Notes: generated by a model not told the origin, from the letters alone. 64,000 bases of DNA from Phoma sp. XZ068 (GCA_004835665.1 ML240445.1:310001-374000), one strand, 5' to 3'. Positions 12,535 through 23,970 are shown, counted from the stretch's first letter. Numbers and translations are program-made.

Positions 12535-12883
12535 TGCCGACATGCTGAGAGTTTTGCATGTGGGGGCTGGCGTGTTTACTTGGATATGTCTCCTCTTCTC
12601 TACTACGAACATCTCTATATCTCTGCAATAGCATATGAAGCTATATTCCTGAAGACTTTCACAAACAAGTGACTGCAACTGTAGGCTATAACCTGCCCTA
12701 AGGATGAATTTTGAAATTTTAGGTTATGTTATGAACATGTTCCTAACATATTTGATTTTTAAACATGTTCACTTTCTAAAAGTTTGCTTAATGCTTACGC
12801 AGTTGTCGCTAATGCTGATGGACGGGTGTACTGTGGCCAAAGGCAGCTATGAGAAGGTCATGTAGATAGAAAGAAGCTTATAC

Positions 12884-12995
12884 GACCATGAGAAGCTCAT
12901 CAGACCAAAACAAAGCTCAGGCGACCAAAGGAAAGCTTGGACGACAATAGGAAAGTTCAGCCGACCAAAGTAAAGCTCGGGCGAGCATAGGAGAG
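12884..12995 (+). repeat. 20-bp periodic repeat array F, the most regular
   Basis: Cores lie at 12884, 12903, 12923, 12943 (GACAA variant), 12963 and 12983 (GAGCA variant), which is 19 then exactly 20 bp per step. The unit consensus is GACCAAAGNAAAGCTCRGGC. The array ends about 230 bp from the 3' end of MON2. Just upstream (12690-12790) is an AT-rich patch with a perfect GAACATGTTC palindrome at 12733-12742. Confidence 0.85.
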
Positions 12996-13224
12996 TCAGG
13001 GTAACACAGCTGACAACTCGGCCCAGTAACATTCTGCCTGTGGGACACAAACATGCACAACATCACCACAACATGTAGCCCACTCACTGTGAGGATAGTT
13101 GTCCAGTGGGAACTCAACTTCCACACACCAATTGTTGTACCGTATTCCAATTCACCTACATTTTCGGTATAGTACAAGATCAACTCGCTCCATTCCAAAT
13201 CAATCCCACCACAAAGTGTATTTC

Positions 13225-16200
13225 TCACTCACTTTCCACCCCAAACTCCTCCCCCACCATCTCCGTCAACCTGACCAACTTCTCAAAAACGTCACGATCC
13301 TGCCCCGCAACCCTCATAGCCTTGACCAGCAGCGGATACAGCCTGTGCAGATGCTTTCTATGCTTGCTCTTGACTCCTGGCGCATCAGGAATGGCTTGCG
13401 GTTCGCTCTCCAAGTCTTCCAATCTGCTAAGGATGAGTAACAGCTCCCTTCGCTGCGAGTCGGGAGCCGGCATACGGCCTCGAAGAGGTTGGTCTGCGAT
13501 GTACGTCTTGAGCGGTACGGCGGCGCGGAGGATGAGGTAGGGAGCTGCTGCTTGGGCGAGCTTGATATGCGATGTACTATCAGGGCGGGTGGTGACGAGT
13601 TTGAATAGCTCCAATGTGCAGGCATGGCTCATTTTCGAGCGAAGTGTGGCTAGTAGGACGGCAGTCTGGCCAAGTCGGATCTTGTAGAGGTCGTCGAGCG
13701 GTGATCTTGTGAGGTCCGGGAGTCCGCCTTGCAAAGGTGTGTGGAACAGGGAAACGGAGAAGAGGTTGCGCGTGTATGTTCTGCGGAGGGTATCGGGTAG
13801 GGAGGCAGAATTGAGAGGCGCAGTAATGAGATCGCGCAGTTGTGTGAAAGACTTAGTGTCGAAAGTTTCATCTCCATCTAGAGATGCTGGAGGTTGCTCT
13901 GGGTCAAGATGCTCGGCTCGAGTGATGTGGTGAGCGATATTGACGATCGTGGCCCAGATGTTGTTGAGCGGGTCGCCGGTAATATCATGGGCTCGTAGCT
14001 GTGGGAGGCCCGCCTGCAGCACAGCTAAGGCTGTGGTCGTGGCTTTCTGCCAGATTGTCGGAGACTTCCCTTCCTTGTGCCATGCGTACTTCTCTTTCAT
14101 TGGCCGTACTAGATGTGCTAGGGCGGCGTTGAAAGCACCGTCTGTATAGATCTGCTTATGCTCAATATGCCTGATAATGACTTCCTGAAGCATAGTCATT
14201 GAGGCTTTGGACAGCGCGACGAAGGTCGGCCCTTGTCTGTCAGGATGCTGTGCAACTGAAGTGTATGGTAGCACGCTGAAACGGCTCAGCAAGCCAACCA
14301 TGTACGACGGGAGGCTAGGCGCCGTAGTGTCAACCATGGATAGACACTCTAAGACGCGAGTCTGGAGGGGAGTCATAGAATCGACGTCTGTCGAGTAGGC
14401 AATAGCGTTGGATTCGACAATGCTGGTTTCCAAGTGGGACAACATCGAAGGAAGATCTGAGTCAAGACTCTGACCCGCCAATCGATAGATCGCTTTGAAT
14501 GCATCCGCATAGGCCACGAACGCTTCCTGGTTATCTCCCGGATTCGTTCCCCACGTATTGTGGGAGTTTAGATAGCTTGTCCACACTGTAGCTGTTTTGT
14601 GTAGGGATGACTCGCCCAGCATTTGCGCATTGGTGAGATGTGATAACACATTAGTGATGGTCGCGAAAACGTAAGATCCGAGAGCATGGGAGCCAAACGC
14701 AAAGTATTGTTGCAGGCAGTCCAACAGATCGGACCAAGCTCCACCGAATGTGGAAGTGTCATCAACCTTCTGTAGGCGCATCGTAGTAAGAGTACTGACG
14801 CTTTGTAGCACTGTCTTAGTGGTTTCGTTCCAACCCTCGATGTTGTCGGTTGCGTTGCGAGAACCATGTCGAACACTTTTCTGGGAAGCAAGATTTGCCT
14901 CAACTGCTTCGAACAATACTGCACGAAGGCACAGCATCCATGCATCGGATGGGAGGTGGTCGGTATAGTTTTCGAAGATACGCTGGATCGTTTGTACGGC
15001 CGAGTTCCGTACTTCAGCACGCTTATCTGTGGTAGTCGTGGATAAGTTCAGTAAGACTTGAAGCCACAGTGCAGGCGTGCCACCACTTTCTGAGCTTGAC
15101 TTGACCAGAGCGCGGATTTGCTGAGATCCTTGAGCGTCTCCAATGACGTCTGGAAGTGAGGCAATGTCGCTGCGTGACTGCAGGAAGTCTGAGACATTCC
15201 AGAAGAAAGTTATGGCCTGCAATTGTTAACTGTGCACGAAAACTGATCGATGAATATACTTACAGTGAGCGACATGTTGAGGTCATCTTGCTGCCCGCAG
15301 AAGTTGAGTAGGAGCTCCAAAAGCGTTGAGAGGCATGCATCAGGCACAGACGCTAAGAAATCGGAACAGATGAGTTGCACTGTTGCGAACGCAGATCGAG
15401 CCAGGGATCTTGAGATAACATGAATGTTCTTCGACTCATACTTCCGAGCGTTTGGCTCACTCTGAGCATCTTCAAGAGGCTCTTCAGCGGGCAGAAACAC
15501 GCTAAGAAGGCTGTCAAGAACCGAAGCCCAGCCAGCAACGAGGGACTCGCCACATTGCTCAATCACGCTTTTTAGAGCATCGAGAGCTATCTGATGTACA
15601 CGGATATCGGTGTCGCTGCGGCTTTCTTTTGTCTTTATGTCATTAAGACGCAAGACGGAGATCTGTCTCTGCAGAGTAGCCAGGATACGTGCTTGAATCT
15701 GTTCGCGTTGCTCGTCGTACATTGATATCTCTGCAATCTCTCGGATAGTTCTCGACAGAATATCAGCTGCAAGCAACCTTGATGCTGGTGCTTTGCGGTC
15801 ATCTGCAGAGAAACGAACGACCTCGTGGACAAAGATGTCCCAGCCACTTTCTGAGGGATCATACTGTGATAATCTGGCCTCGTTCAACGCAGCTAATTCA
15901 CCAATCTTGTTCAAAGCGAATGCTGCATCGCGAGAGTTGGTATCCGTGTTCAAAGCGATCCTGGAAACACTCCCTAATCGTCGCTGGTGAAGGATCTGCG
16001 GGCGACCGGCATTTTTAGGAGTCACTTGACCACTCTCATTCGGAGAGTCACTGAGCAGAGCGCAAAGCGCCTGTAAGACTTCTGTGAATGAGTCGTTTGG
16101 GAAGTCCACGGTACTTTCGAAAAGCCTGCGGGCTGCTGCTTGCACAGCCGATGTCTCTGCTTCCATCTTCTCTGCAGCACCCTCTGCCCCACTGTAATGT

Positions 16201-18526
16201 GACGAGCCTCGGTTGCCACTTTGATTTGACAGTGAGAGTACAAGGTCAGCAACCTGTAGTGTCTCAAACACAATTGACCACGCAGACTGGAGAGTTGGTC
16301 CCAGTGCAATAGCAAGGTTGAGCAATGCTCGTAAACAAAGCAAATTGCGAGGACCCAAAGACGGCATCTGGGCGTCATGAGAAGGGCGTCGGCTGTGTTC
16401 TGCGGAGGCCGACGAAGCCTGGCTTACAAGGCTATCGACACTCAGTAAGCCTTTCGCGTTGTTGAACATGCCAGGTTGGTCTGTAGTGGCTGTCTTGGGC
16501 GAGGCCGCATTTGTGAGCAGCAGATTCGAGGGAACAGCTGCTTTACCCATCGTAGTAAGGAACGCGTCGCGAGGTGTCGCCATTCTGAGAAGGCCTGCAA
16601 CTTGAGTGAATTTTTGGATTGCTCGGACCAAGGCGCGGTAGTAATCTACATCGAGTGAGGCATTGAGAAACGTCGAGCAGGTTGCTAGAATCGCGGGCCA
16701 ACACTCAGTGACAAGCGTCAAGGACGTTTGTATGTATGCATATGCGGGATGATCGGCGAGGTCAAGCGGATTGACTGGTATGGTCTTCTTGCGGAAGGAA
16801 TGTGACCTTGAGAGTCGACGTCCGCCTTGATCTTCAGGTGCTTCTTCGTCGTCTAGAGCCGCTGCATCATCGGCTTTGTTCTTCCTCCGGCTCTTGCTCT
16901 CATGATGTACTGTCAAAGGTAAGACGAACCTTGCCAAACTCTCACTGATATTTGTAATGCAGGTCAGAACGAGACTGTAGATGTAAGTCTCAGGGAGAGC
17001 TGGTGGATCGGACTTGTCGAGATGGTCGATACAAGGCGTCTTCATGGAGCTCCACTGCGTACTGATTCCAGACGGGCGACTATTGCTGCTGCGATCACTT
17101 ATGGGGCCACCAATATCACCTGCCATTGCGCCTGCTGCGGCCGCTGCCTGATCAGACCCCCCGAAATTGTCATCAGTGAAGCTCACAGGGGCAGTAGATT
17201 GCTGACCGAGACCAATCAGTGCAGGCTTTTCCGTTGCCAGTCGTACAAATGACGCCAGATTGTCACCAAATATCTTCTTCTTCCCATCCTGGGCGTCAAA
17301 CTGGTGATAGATAGCCAGCAGAAGCCGTGAGTCAGCATATATGCCACGGAAGACCTCGAGGCAAAGCGCTCGCTTCCACAGCTGTGATGCTTGTGGATCA
17401 AGCATGTGGTTGAGTAGCCCAAGTGCAATCTCACATTCAGACGGCAGGATCGTCAAGTGATTGCGAATAATCAAGTTCAAGATCCGAATGACGCGCACGA
17501 TGATCGGAAATGACAGGCGATCTGAGAGCGATCGGATGATAAGGGGCATCAGAAGGTTTCGCAGTATGTAAACCTGCTCTGGATGCTCGACCATAACTTG
17601 GCTGTAGTTCGACAGTACTGCTTCGATGAGCTCGAGGACTGAGGCAGGTGGAATGACTGAAAATCGGATGAATGCTGGCTTTTCCCCTGTCACGAGAAGA
17701 TTGAGGTCGTTAAACACCTAAACCTTGTCAGCGTAGGGAACATCTTTCGACCATCGTACAGACCTTGTATGCATCATTTGCCGCTGGTCTGACAGGAATA
17801 ACACCATCGTCTCCCTTGACTTCGGTAACTGTTGGGATCTCGAGTGCCTTGCCTTTGAATTAAGTCAGAATAATTCATCTCGAAAGGCATAGATCCTCAC
17901 CATCTTCTACTGTGACTCTGTCAAATATCGCTATGACAAGCTGTTGCAGAGTAGCAGCTGCGGTATTGCTGACGGCCGGATTCTTGGTGTTCTGCAACCC
18001 TGAGCATATCTGCAGTATTGTAGACAGAAGCTCTCCTCGTATCTCAGATGGGTAGTTTTGTAGCAAAGATGGCAATGCCTGCAATATCTTCAACTGGACG
18101 TCATGACCTGGCCATATTAGCAGTGGCGCATGCCTGACTCGCTACCGCCTCATACTGGATGTTGTAGATTGCTTGAAAGCATCAAGAACCTCGGACAGCC
18201 GCTCTCTTGGCAAAGCTCGAGATACACTCAACCGCTGCAGGCAGGAGACCGCAGTCGATGTAAACTTTGCATTCTGAGTGCCACAGGCAATTAAGAATGG
18301 AGAACAGAACTGTGGTCGCCGCGAGAGGTCTTCTCAATCCGTTAGCACCGATCATGTTTACTCTTCGCGATGATTGCTTGCCTGCAGAAAGTTGGGCCTC
18401 AGAGGTATTGGACAGCGACTTGAGATCTTGTAGGGCCTTCTCTGCAGCTGTTCGAAGCTCTGTGTTCTTGCGCTTCGAATCTGAGATGAGATTCCCTAAT
18501 TCCGCCGCCAGAATCTGGGCTGTCAT
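13225..18526 (-). CDS. MON2: Mon2, Arf-GEF-like endosome/Golgi scaffold
   Basis: Six exons, in transcript order: 18526-18382, 18329-18156, 18107-17901, 17852-17764, 17717-15264 and 15216-13225, giving 1686 aa. Mon2 is a large HEAT-like relative of Sec7-family exchange factors without the Sec7 domain. It works with Dop1 and the Neo1 flippase in endosome-to-Golgi retrieval. The N-terminus (residues 1-110) has the DCB-region pattern, with LxxELxNLxxxSKRKNxELRxAAEKAL followed by DLSRRPQF, FLIACGTQNAKF and CLQRLSVSRALP. The rest is helical HUS/HDS-type sequence with a Ser-rich loop near residues 450-480. Four of the five introns are GT-AG and 46-48 nt. The first (18330-18381) is GC-AG: only a GCAAGC donor keeps the reading frame and the conserved DLSRRP. 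Its full-length size fits the family. It is divergent from MMS2. Confidence 0.93.
18330..18381 (-). other. GC-AG intron of MON2
   Basis: The transcript-strand boundary reads CTGCAG|GCAAGC and the acceptor is TTGAGAAG|ACC. The exon ends AG and the donor after GC is consensus-like (AAGC), the usual look of GC-AG introns. No GT donor nearby joins the two conserved blocks in frame. Confidence 0.8.
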
Positions 18527-18983
18527 GCTGCGTGGAGGACCAACAAGGGCATATAGATGCTATCCATGAACGACAGCCGCGCAAAATCACAAAATGTTCT
18601 CCTTGTCTCAGCCAATGTCGAAAGGTAACTTGTCCTGTCAGGTGAAGCTTGCAGTACGGAAGGCGGTAAGACGCGGGTGCGCGAGACAGGACCCTTGTTC
18701 ATGTGGCCGCGAGCTCCTTCCCGCGTCATAGGCCAAGAGCTGGAACAGCTTACCAAATAATCGCCGAATCGCAGCGCTGCAGCAAAAGGTCCAGATTCTA
18801 GCCTTACCGTTTGTGCTCAGCCTCAACTTCTTGACACAAGGTCCACTGCACACCCCAATCACCGACGACCACGATTCGACCTATTGTACGCGCGCGACGC
18901 CCACGACCAGCTCAATAGCGGGGCAACCATCCCACTTCCTTACGCCCTCGGCCACACGACCACACGACTACACATCAACAACC
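18527..18983. promoter_or_regulatory. shared divergent promoter region MON2/MMS2
   Basis: 457 bp separate the ATG codons of the two divergent genes. The MMS2 side is CA-rich near its start. I see no recognisable specific operator. Confidence 0.4.
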
Positions 18984-19556
18984 ATGGGTGCCAAAGTACC
19001 GCGCAACTTTCGCCTGCTGGAGGAGCTCGAGAAGGGCGAGAAGGGTCTCGGCGCTGGTATGATGGGCACCAGCAACCGGGTAATGGTCACACGCTGAGAG
19101 TGAACAGAGGCATGCTCGTACGGACTCGACAATGGCGATGATCTGTTGATGTCTGACTGGAACGGCACAATCCTCGGCCCTCCTCACGTATGTTCAATCT
19201 ACACGTTTCAGACGACCGCACGCTGACCTGTCCACACGCAGAGCGTCCACGAGAACCGCATCTACAGTGTTTCGATCCATTGCGGCCCGAACTACCCTGA
19301 TGCGCCGCCCGAGATCAAGTTCACATCCAAGATCAACCTGCCTTGTGTGAACGCCCAAAATGGAAAAGTACTAGACATTGTGTTTCACTACAAACCATCT
19401 ACTAACAGAGCCCAGGTCGATGCCTCCAAGCTACCATGTCTAGCGCAGTGGAAGAGGGAGTTCACAATGGAGACTATCCTGATCGAACTCCGCAGATACA
19501 TGGCTCTTCCTCAAAATAAGAAGCTGCCCCAGCCGCCAGAGGGCTCTACCTTCTGA
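18984..19556 (+). CDS. MMS2: ubiquitin-conjugating enzyme variant Mms2
   Basis: Four exons (18984-19056, 19108-19187, 19242-19367, 19416-19556) give 139 aa, the usual length. Mms2 is a catalytically inactive E2 variant that pairs with Ubc13 to build K63-linked chains, for example on PCNA during error-free DNA damage tolerance. Visible landmarks are PRNFRLLEELEKGEKGLG, the block WNGTILGPPHSVHENRIYS, and the E2 fold PNYPDAPPEIKF. The active-site Cys/HPN region of true E2s is replaced by INLPCVNAQNG, as expected for a UEV. Introns are 51, 54 and 48 nt; the last contains a CTAAC branch site. The three internal splice junctions all preserve the family alignment. Confidence 0.95.
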
Positions 19557-19823
19557 AGATATGAGACTCAGCAATGAACGACACGACAGCGAACAATGAG
19601 CCGGGAATGGAATAACCATCGTGCATTTGTATGGAGTTTCGGCCGCCCATACCAGCTATGAGGGTTTATGCAATATCAGAAGAACAAATGAACATCAAAC
19701 CACCATCGTATGCGTGCTTTCTAGGTGCATGCAACTCATTGAATAACACGTGATCATGCGTATTCTCGCGTTCCGAGCGACTCGGAACTTTCACCTCACC
19801 ACCATCACCGAGCCGTCCCATGC

Positions 19824-20773
19824 ATGCCCCGATTCCTTCAGCCTAAGAAGTCGACACAGCATCGTGTAGCAGGTCTGTCGAAGTTGCAAATATGTTAGGA
19901 TATTGACTGACGTGAATTATAGCGATCGCTCTGTATAGGGCACTACTTTCAGGATGCTCTTCCGCGACCCTCCCAGATGACGATCGCACGTCGTTGCGCA
20001 ATGCAATCCAGAACAAGTTTCGCCAGAACAGAAAGCTACAAAGTTCCTACCAGCTAGGCCTAAGCTTCAAGCTAGGCTATGAGGTACGTTGCGCAGCTCA
20101 GTTCTTCGTCACGCTCACTAAACATGGCCAGACTGTAGATAAGCTCGATGCCTCAACCGTAGACGACGCTGCTGGCAACAGCGCACTCTCGCGACTCATC
20201 GCTACTCTGCCGCACGGCCTGACAAACGCTCCACCCCGTCGTCCACCACCACCTCCCCCTCCACCAGCACATCCCTCAGGCAAACACCCCCTCGCAGTTC
20301 TCCCACCCGACCGCGCCGTCCTCAACGTCCGCCCCTACGCACAGGTTTCCGGCGCGCGCAAAGTCCCCGTCATCGCCTCCGCAAACGGCGTGCCCTTCCT
20401 GCGCCTCACGAAGCCGCAGCCCGCCGCCCTATCGCGCGTCTTACGGCAAAAGCTCGATCGTCGCGTCCTGCGTTTCCACCGGAAAGTCGAGCTGGCCAAC
20501 TACTGGCTGCCCTTGGCCAAGCAGGAGGACGAGTGGGATGAGCTCATGTCCTTGCAGCATAAACGGCGGGAAGACAGGATCAAATGGTCGGATGCAGTAT
20601 ATGCGGCTGAGCGGCAGAATATCTTGCTGCACGAGGGGGATCTGGCGAAGGATCGGGAGCTCATGAAGAAGATGCAGGGGATTGTGGATCAAGAGACAAA
20701 GTTGGCGCTCAAGGAGGGACAGGAGATAATTCGCGGGAGGCAGAAGAGTCCAATCCGAGTGATTAAGCCTTGA
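19824..20773 (+). CDS. LYR-motif (Complex1_LYR/Cup1-like) protein
   Basis: Exons 19824-19872, 19923-20083 and 20132-20773 give 283 aa. The LYR motif is ALYRALL at about 19-25, formed across the first junction, followed by RNAIQNKFRQNR. LYR proteins usually act in mitochondria with acyl carrier protein in assembly of respiratory complexes, Fe-S proteins or ribosomes. The C-terminal half has a poly-proline run (around residues 100-115) and a basic LRQKLDRRVLRFHRKVE segment. The second intron (20084-20131) is 48 nt and stop-free, so retention would add 16 residues without a frameshift. I prefer splicing because the donor (GTACGT) and the ACTAAAC branch region look real. I cannot assign a specific client. 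Confidence 0.72.
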
Positions 20774-20885
20774 ATCATGTCATGAGATCTTTTTGATACG
20801 TTGATGTATGCGAATATGTACACGAGCGCTCTACGCTCCGCGCAAATGGGTATACGCTGCCAACCACTTTCTTTCTCGACCCGTC

Positions 20886-21690
20886 TTACGACGCTGTCGA
20901 CACCTTCAAGTCCTTCATAGCCTGTAAGTCGTCGCCCTCGTCTTCATCATCACCCTTGCCCGCGAGACCCTGCTGCCATAGCTCCTTCCCCGTGAGTTTC
21001 TTCTCCTCCTTGACTACCCTCTTCTTCTTGTCCTCTAACTCCTTCTCCTCCTCTGCCTGCTTCTTCTTATCCTCCATCTCCTGTCTGAATTCCTCCCTCC
21101 ACTTCAAAAAGCTCTCGCGCGTGACTGCCTCTCCCTGGAACTTTTTGTTCTCCTCTTCTTCCGCCTTTGCGGCTTCTATATCTGCTAGCGCTTGCTTCGC
21201 ATTCTGCCTCTCACTGATGAGCAGTTCGGCGCTGTCCTTGAGCACGGTGACGAGCGTGAATACCATGGCCATGCCGAGGTTTTCTTCGATGGTCTCGGAC
21301 AAAGCGTCCAGCAGGCGCTGCTTATCATCTTGGATGTCGAGGTATGGGTGTTTGGGCGCGTTGGGGGGTTGGGTGATGTCGAGGCGGGGTGCTTCGTCGG
21401 GATACGACGGAGGATATTGGACGTTGAGGATTATTGTTGCTGTGTGGAGGTTAGCATAGAGTGATATATGGGAAGTGTATACACCTACGGCCCTCGAGGT
21501 CTTCTGGATCCTCCTCACCTGGGGTGACATCGAGCACTATTGAGACTCGGAATTCTGTCTCGGAAACATCTGCGGAAGAGAGTAAGTATGCTGGGTACGG
21601 AAGTCTACGACACGGCGCAGTACCTGTAATTTCGTCCGGGAAGATTGACTCGAGGACTTCCCTCTCTTCTTGTTGGTCTTCGACACCCAT
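20886..21690 (-). CDS. GIR2: RWD-domain protein Gir2
   Basis: Transcript-order exons 21690-21624, 21569-21489 and 21439-20886 give 233 aa. The N-terminal RWD domain (residues 1-115) shows EREVLESIFPDEIT, then ETEFRVSIVLDV, then the YPPSYPDEAPRLDI motif with its invariant YPxxxP. A long charged coiled coil follows (about 125-215), ending in an acidic patch. Gir2 binds Gcn1 through the RWD domain and partners the DRG-type GTPase Rbg2, which modulates Gcn2 activation. It is convergent with the LYR gene (112 bp between stops) and divergent from the Acl4-like gene (172 bp between starts). Introns are 54 and 49 nt. Confidence 0.88.
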
Positions 21691-21862
21691 CGTGGAATTG
21701 CTACTTTTAGAATTGGAGTGGTGTCGAAGCTCACATGTGGGCAGGGTTCTGGGTGAGGGCGGGGAATACTAGCGCGGCGACCCACGTCAGTGGGAATTTA
21801 TTTTCAGTGCTGCATACCTTCCTTTCGCAACAACTCATTGATACCCCACACGACCCTGCACC
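21691..21862. promoter_or_regulatory. bidirectional promoter GIR2/ACL4-like
   Basis: Only 172 bp separate two divergent start codons, so both core promoters must lie here. Both products serve translation or ribosome biogenesis, which would suit co-regulation. That link is inference. Confidence 0.5.
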
Positions 21863-23002
21863 ATGGCGAAGACGAAACCCTCAGCGCGCGCCGGCGACGC
21901 AAAGAAAAAGTCGAAATCTGGCGAATCGAAAAAGTCAAAGGCCTCCGCTGAAGAGCTCCTCACACAAGCCGCAGTCCTCCTCCAGACCTCGCAACCAGAA
22001 GAAGCTCTCGTAGCGGCGAGAAGGGCCCTCAACATTCTTCAGCCTACCTCGAAGCCCACAATAGCCGCTCTCCCTGCGCTCAACCTTCTTGGCGAGATCA
22101 ACATCGAACTAGGCGACCCCGAGTCTGCGCGCGAAGCCTTCCAGGTCGCTATCCTTCTCGACCCTGAGGGTGTGAACGATGGCGCCGAGAAGTTCCTCTG
22201 GCTAGCGCAACTCAACGAAGACGGTGGGGCCGAGTCAGTACGGTGGTTCGAGAAAGGCGTGGAAGTTTTGAGGCGGGAGATCGACGAGCTGGATGGCAAG
22301 TTGGTCAAGAAGGCAGAGGTCGAAGACTTGCTGGAAGAGAAGAAGATGAAGATTGCGAACTCGCTATGTGGTATCGCAGAGGTCTACATGACAGATTTAT
22401 CCTGGGAAGCAGATGCTGAGGCACGGTGCGAGGCTGCAGTCACAGAGGCGCTCTTGGTTGCGCCGAACAATGCAGAACCTCTTCAAACATTGGCCTCGAT
22501 CAGGATTTCTCAACTCAGAAAAGAGGATGCACAAGCAGCGTTGACAAGGAGCATCGACCTTTGGAAAGACCTCGAACCGGACGACCCTAAGACCCCTGAC
22601 TTCTCCACCCTGATCAGTTTGTCACGACTTTTGATGGAGGCTGATATGGAAGATGAGGCTATAGAGGTCCTCGAACGACTGGTCAACGAGAACGACAGCA
22701 GTGTTGAAGCGTGGTATCTCGGTGGTTGGTGCTTGCACTTGCTTGCTGGCAAGCAGCAAGCAAAAGGAGGGGAGCACGAGAAGACAGTCACATCACTACT
22801 GAAGGCCAGTCGTGAGTGGCTTGACAACTGCCTGAAGTTATACGGCATGTTGGAGTACGAGGACGAGCGGCTGAAGGAACATGCCGAGGAAATCCTCAAG
22901 GAGCTGAACGACACATTGGGACCGGCTGTTGAGGGGGAAGAAGATGAGTGGTCAGACGACGAGGATGGTGTGGACGACGACGAGGAGATGGAAGGTGCTT
23001 GA
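21863..23002 (+). CDS. ACL4: TPR-repeat protein, probable Rpl4 chaperone Acl4
   Basis: A single exon encodes 379 aa. A Lys/Ser-rich N-terminus (1-28) is followed by tandem TPR-type helical pairs, for example AEELLTQAAVLLQTSQPEEAL (split here by description), then LNLLGEINIELGDPESA and further repeats to about 300. The protein ends in a strongly acidic tail (EEDEWSDDEDGVDDDEE). This layout and length match Acl4, the dedicated assembly chaperone that captures ribosomal protein L4 (uL4) as it is made and delivers it to pre-60S particles. The acidic tail fits binding of a basic ribosomal protein. Another TPR chaperone is possible; the assignment rests on architecture and overall resemblance. Confidence 0.75.
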   Translation: MAKTKPSARAGDAKKKSKSGESKKSKASAEELLTQAAVLLQTSQPEEALVAARRALNILQPTSKPTIAALPALNLLGEINIELGDPESAREAFQVAILLDPEGVNDGAEKFLWLAQLNEDGGAESVRWFEKGVEVLRREIDELDGKLVKKAEVEDLLEEKKMKIANSLCGIAEVYMTDLSWEADAEARCEAAVTEALLVAPNNAEPLQTLASIRISQLRKEDAQAALTRSIDLWKDLEPDDPKTPDFSTLISLSRLLMEADMEDEAIEVLERLVNENDSSVEAWYLGGWCLHLLAGKQQAKGGEHEKTVTSLLKASREWLDNCLKLYGMLEYEDERLKEHAEEILKELNDTLGPAVEGEEDEWSDDEDGVDDDEEMEGA

Positions 23003-23970
23003 GGTTCTACGGCTCTCAATCGATAGGTGACGGCACTGTTCGTACGAGGAAGCTGCATGACAGAGGTGCACAGCGCGCCTTCCTGCACTCAGCCTCTCCG
23101 TTGTGGTCTGACCTGCGACGCCCGGACACCGTTCGAAGCAGAATGATTCCAGGTTAGCTTCAGGTGGTACAAAGGCTCGGCTATTGTGGCCCGTTGCCCA
23201 CAGAGCCCCATTGAGCACCATCGCGATAATGGCCGGAAAGTGTCCGTGCCACAAGATTCGTGGACGCCCTCATTGGGACGGTGCTTGAGGCTCTCCGGAG
23301 AATTGGGAGCCCTGCATGCTGTCACCCGCAATGTGTGCTCGGCACTGGGGTATTCGCTGTATGTAATTAGTGATCTGCAATGGTGCATCGTCAGAGGGCG
23401 TCTCCCCAGACAGTCAGTTCCATGTGGTCGGGTCTATGCTCATTGCTTTTTCTAGTCTGTCTTGGAGGCTTTGGTAGGCATAATCAAAGTGGATAGATGA
23501 CATGTCCGACCAGTGCCCTCGAACCACTGCGAAGGCCTTTTCTCGTCGCTGTAACTGCATTGAGACACTGCTGCACCGACTGCTCGCGTACAATGATCGC
23601 CATTGGCGAGCCCGCATTGAGTGTGTAACACCATGGCCGGCCTGTGATGCGCTTCTTGGCGCGAACTGGAAGCTCGACGTGCGCGCCCGAACGCCACGAA
23701 AAGACAATAATGCGTATCGCTACCGCCCTTCGATCTCCACAAGTCCCACGATTTGAGCTGCGCCGCCGCCCGTCGTTAGTTCCTGGGTCTGATCGTGACG
23801 TTTAGCGCTGCTGCTCTGCACCTTCCATGATTCCGTCCAGCCTCACCCCGCGACGTTCCTTGTTGCTGCAGCAGTCGAGCGCGCGTGCTTTCGAAACCTT
23901 CAGCTGAGACAGCTGAGGCCGAACTCTCTGCAGGCCTGAGCATGCCCCGGTGAGGGATCTGCGACCACGA
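23003..23970. other. intergenic region upstream of the SCAP gene
   Basis: About 970 bp without a supportable gene. The several overlapping frames are under 100 codons and carry no motif. It contains the ACL4-like 3' UTR and the probable SCAP promoter. No clear sterol-regulatory element could be assigned by eye. Confidence 0.4.

Noticed and set aside
10822..13224. Possible CRISPR-like array (constant core plus variable spacer)
   Set aside because: The core is only 6 nt, the orientation switches, and this is a fungal nuclear sequence; a decayed satellite or binding-site array fits better.
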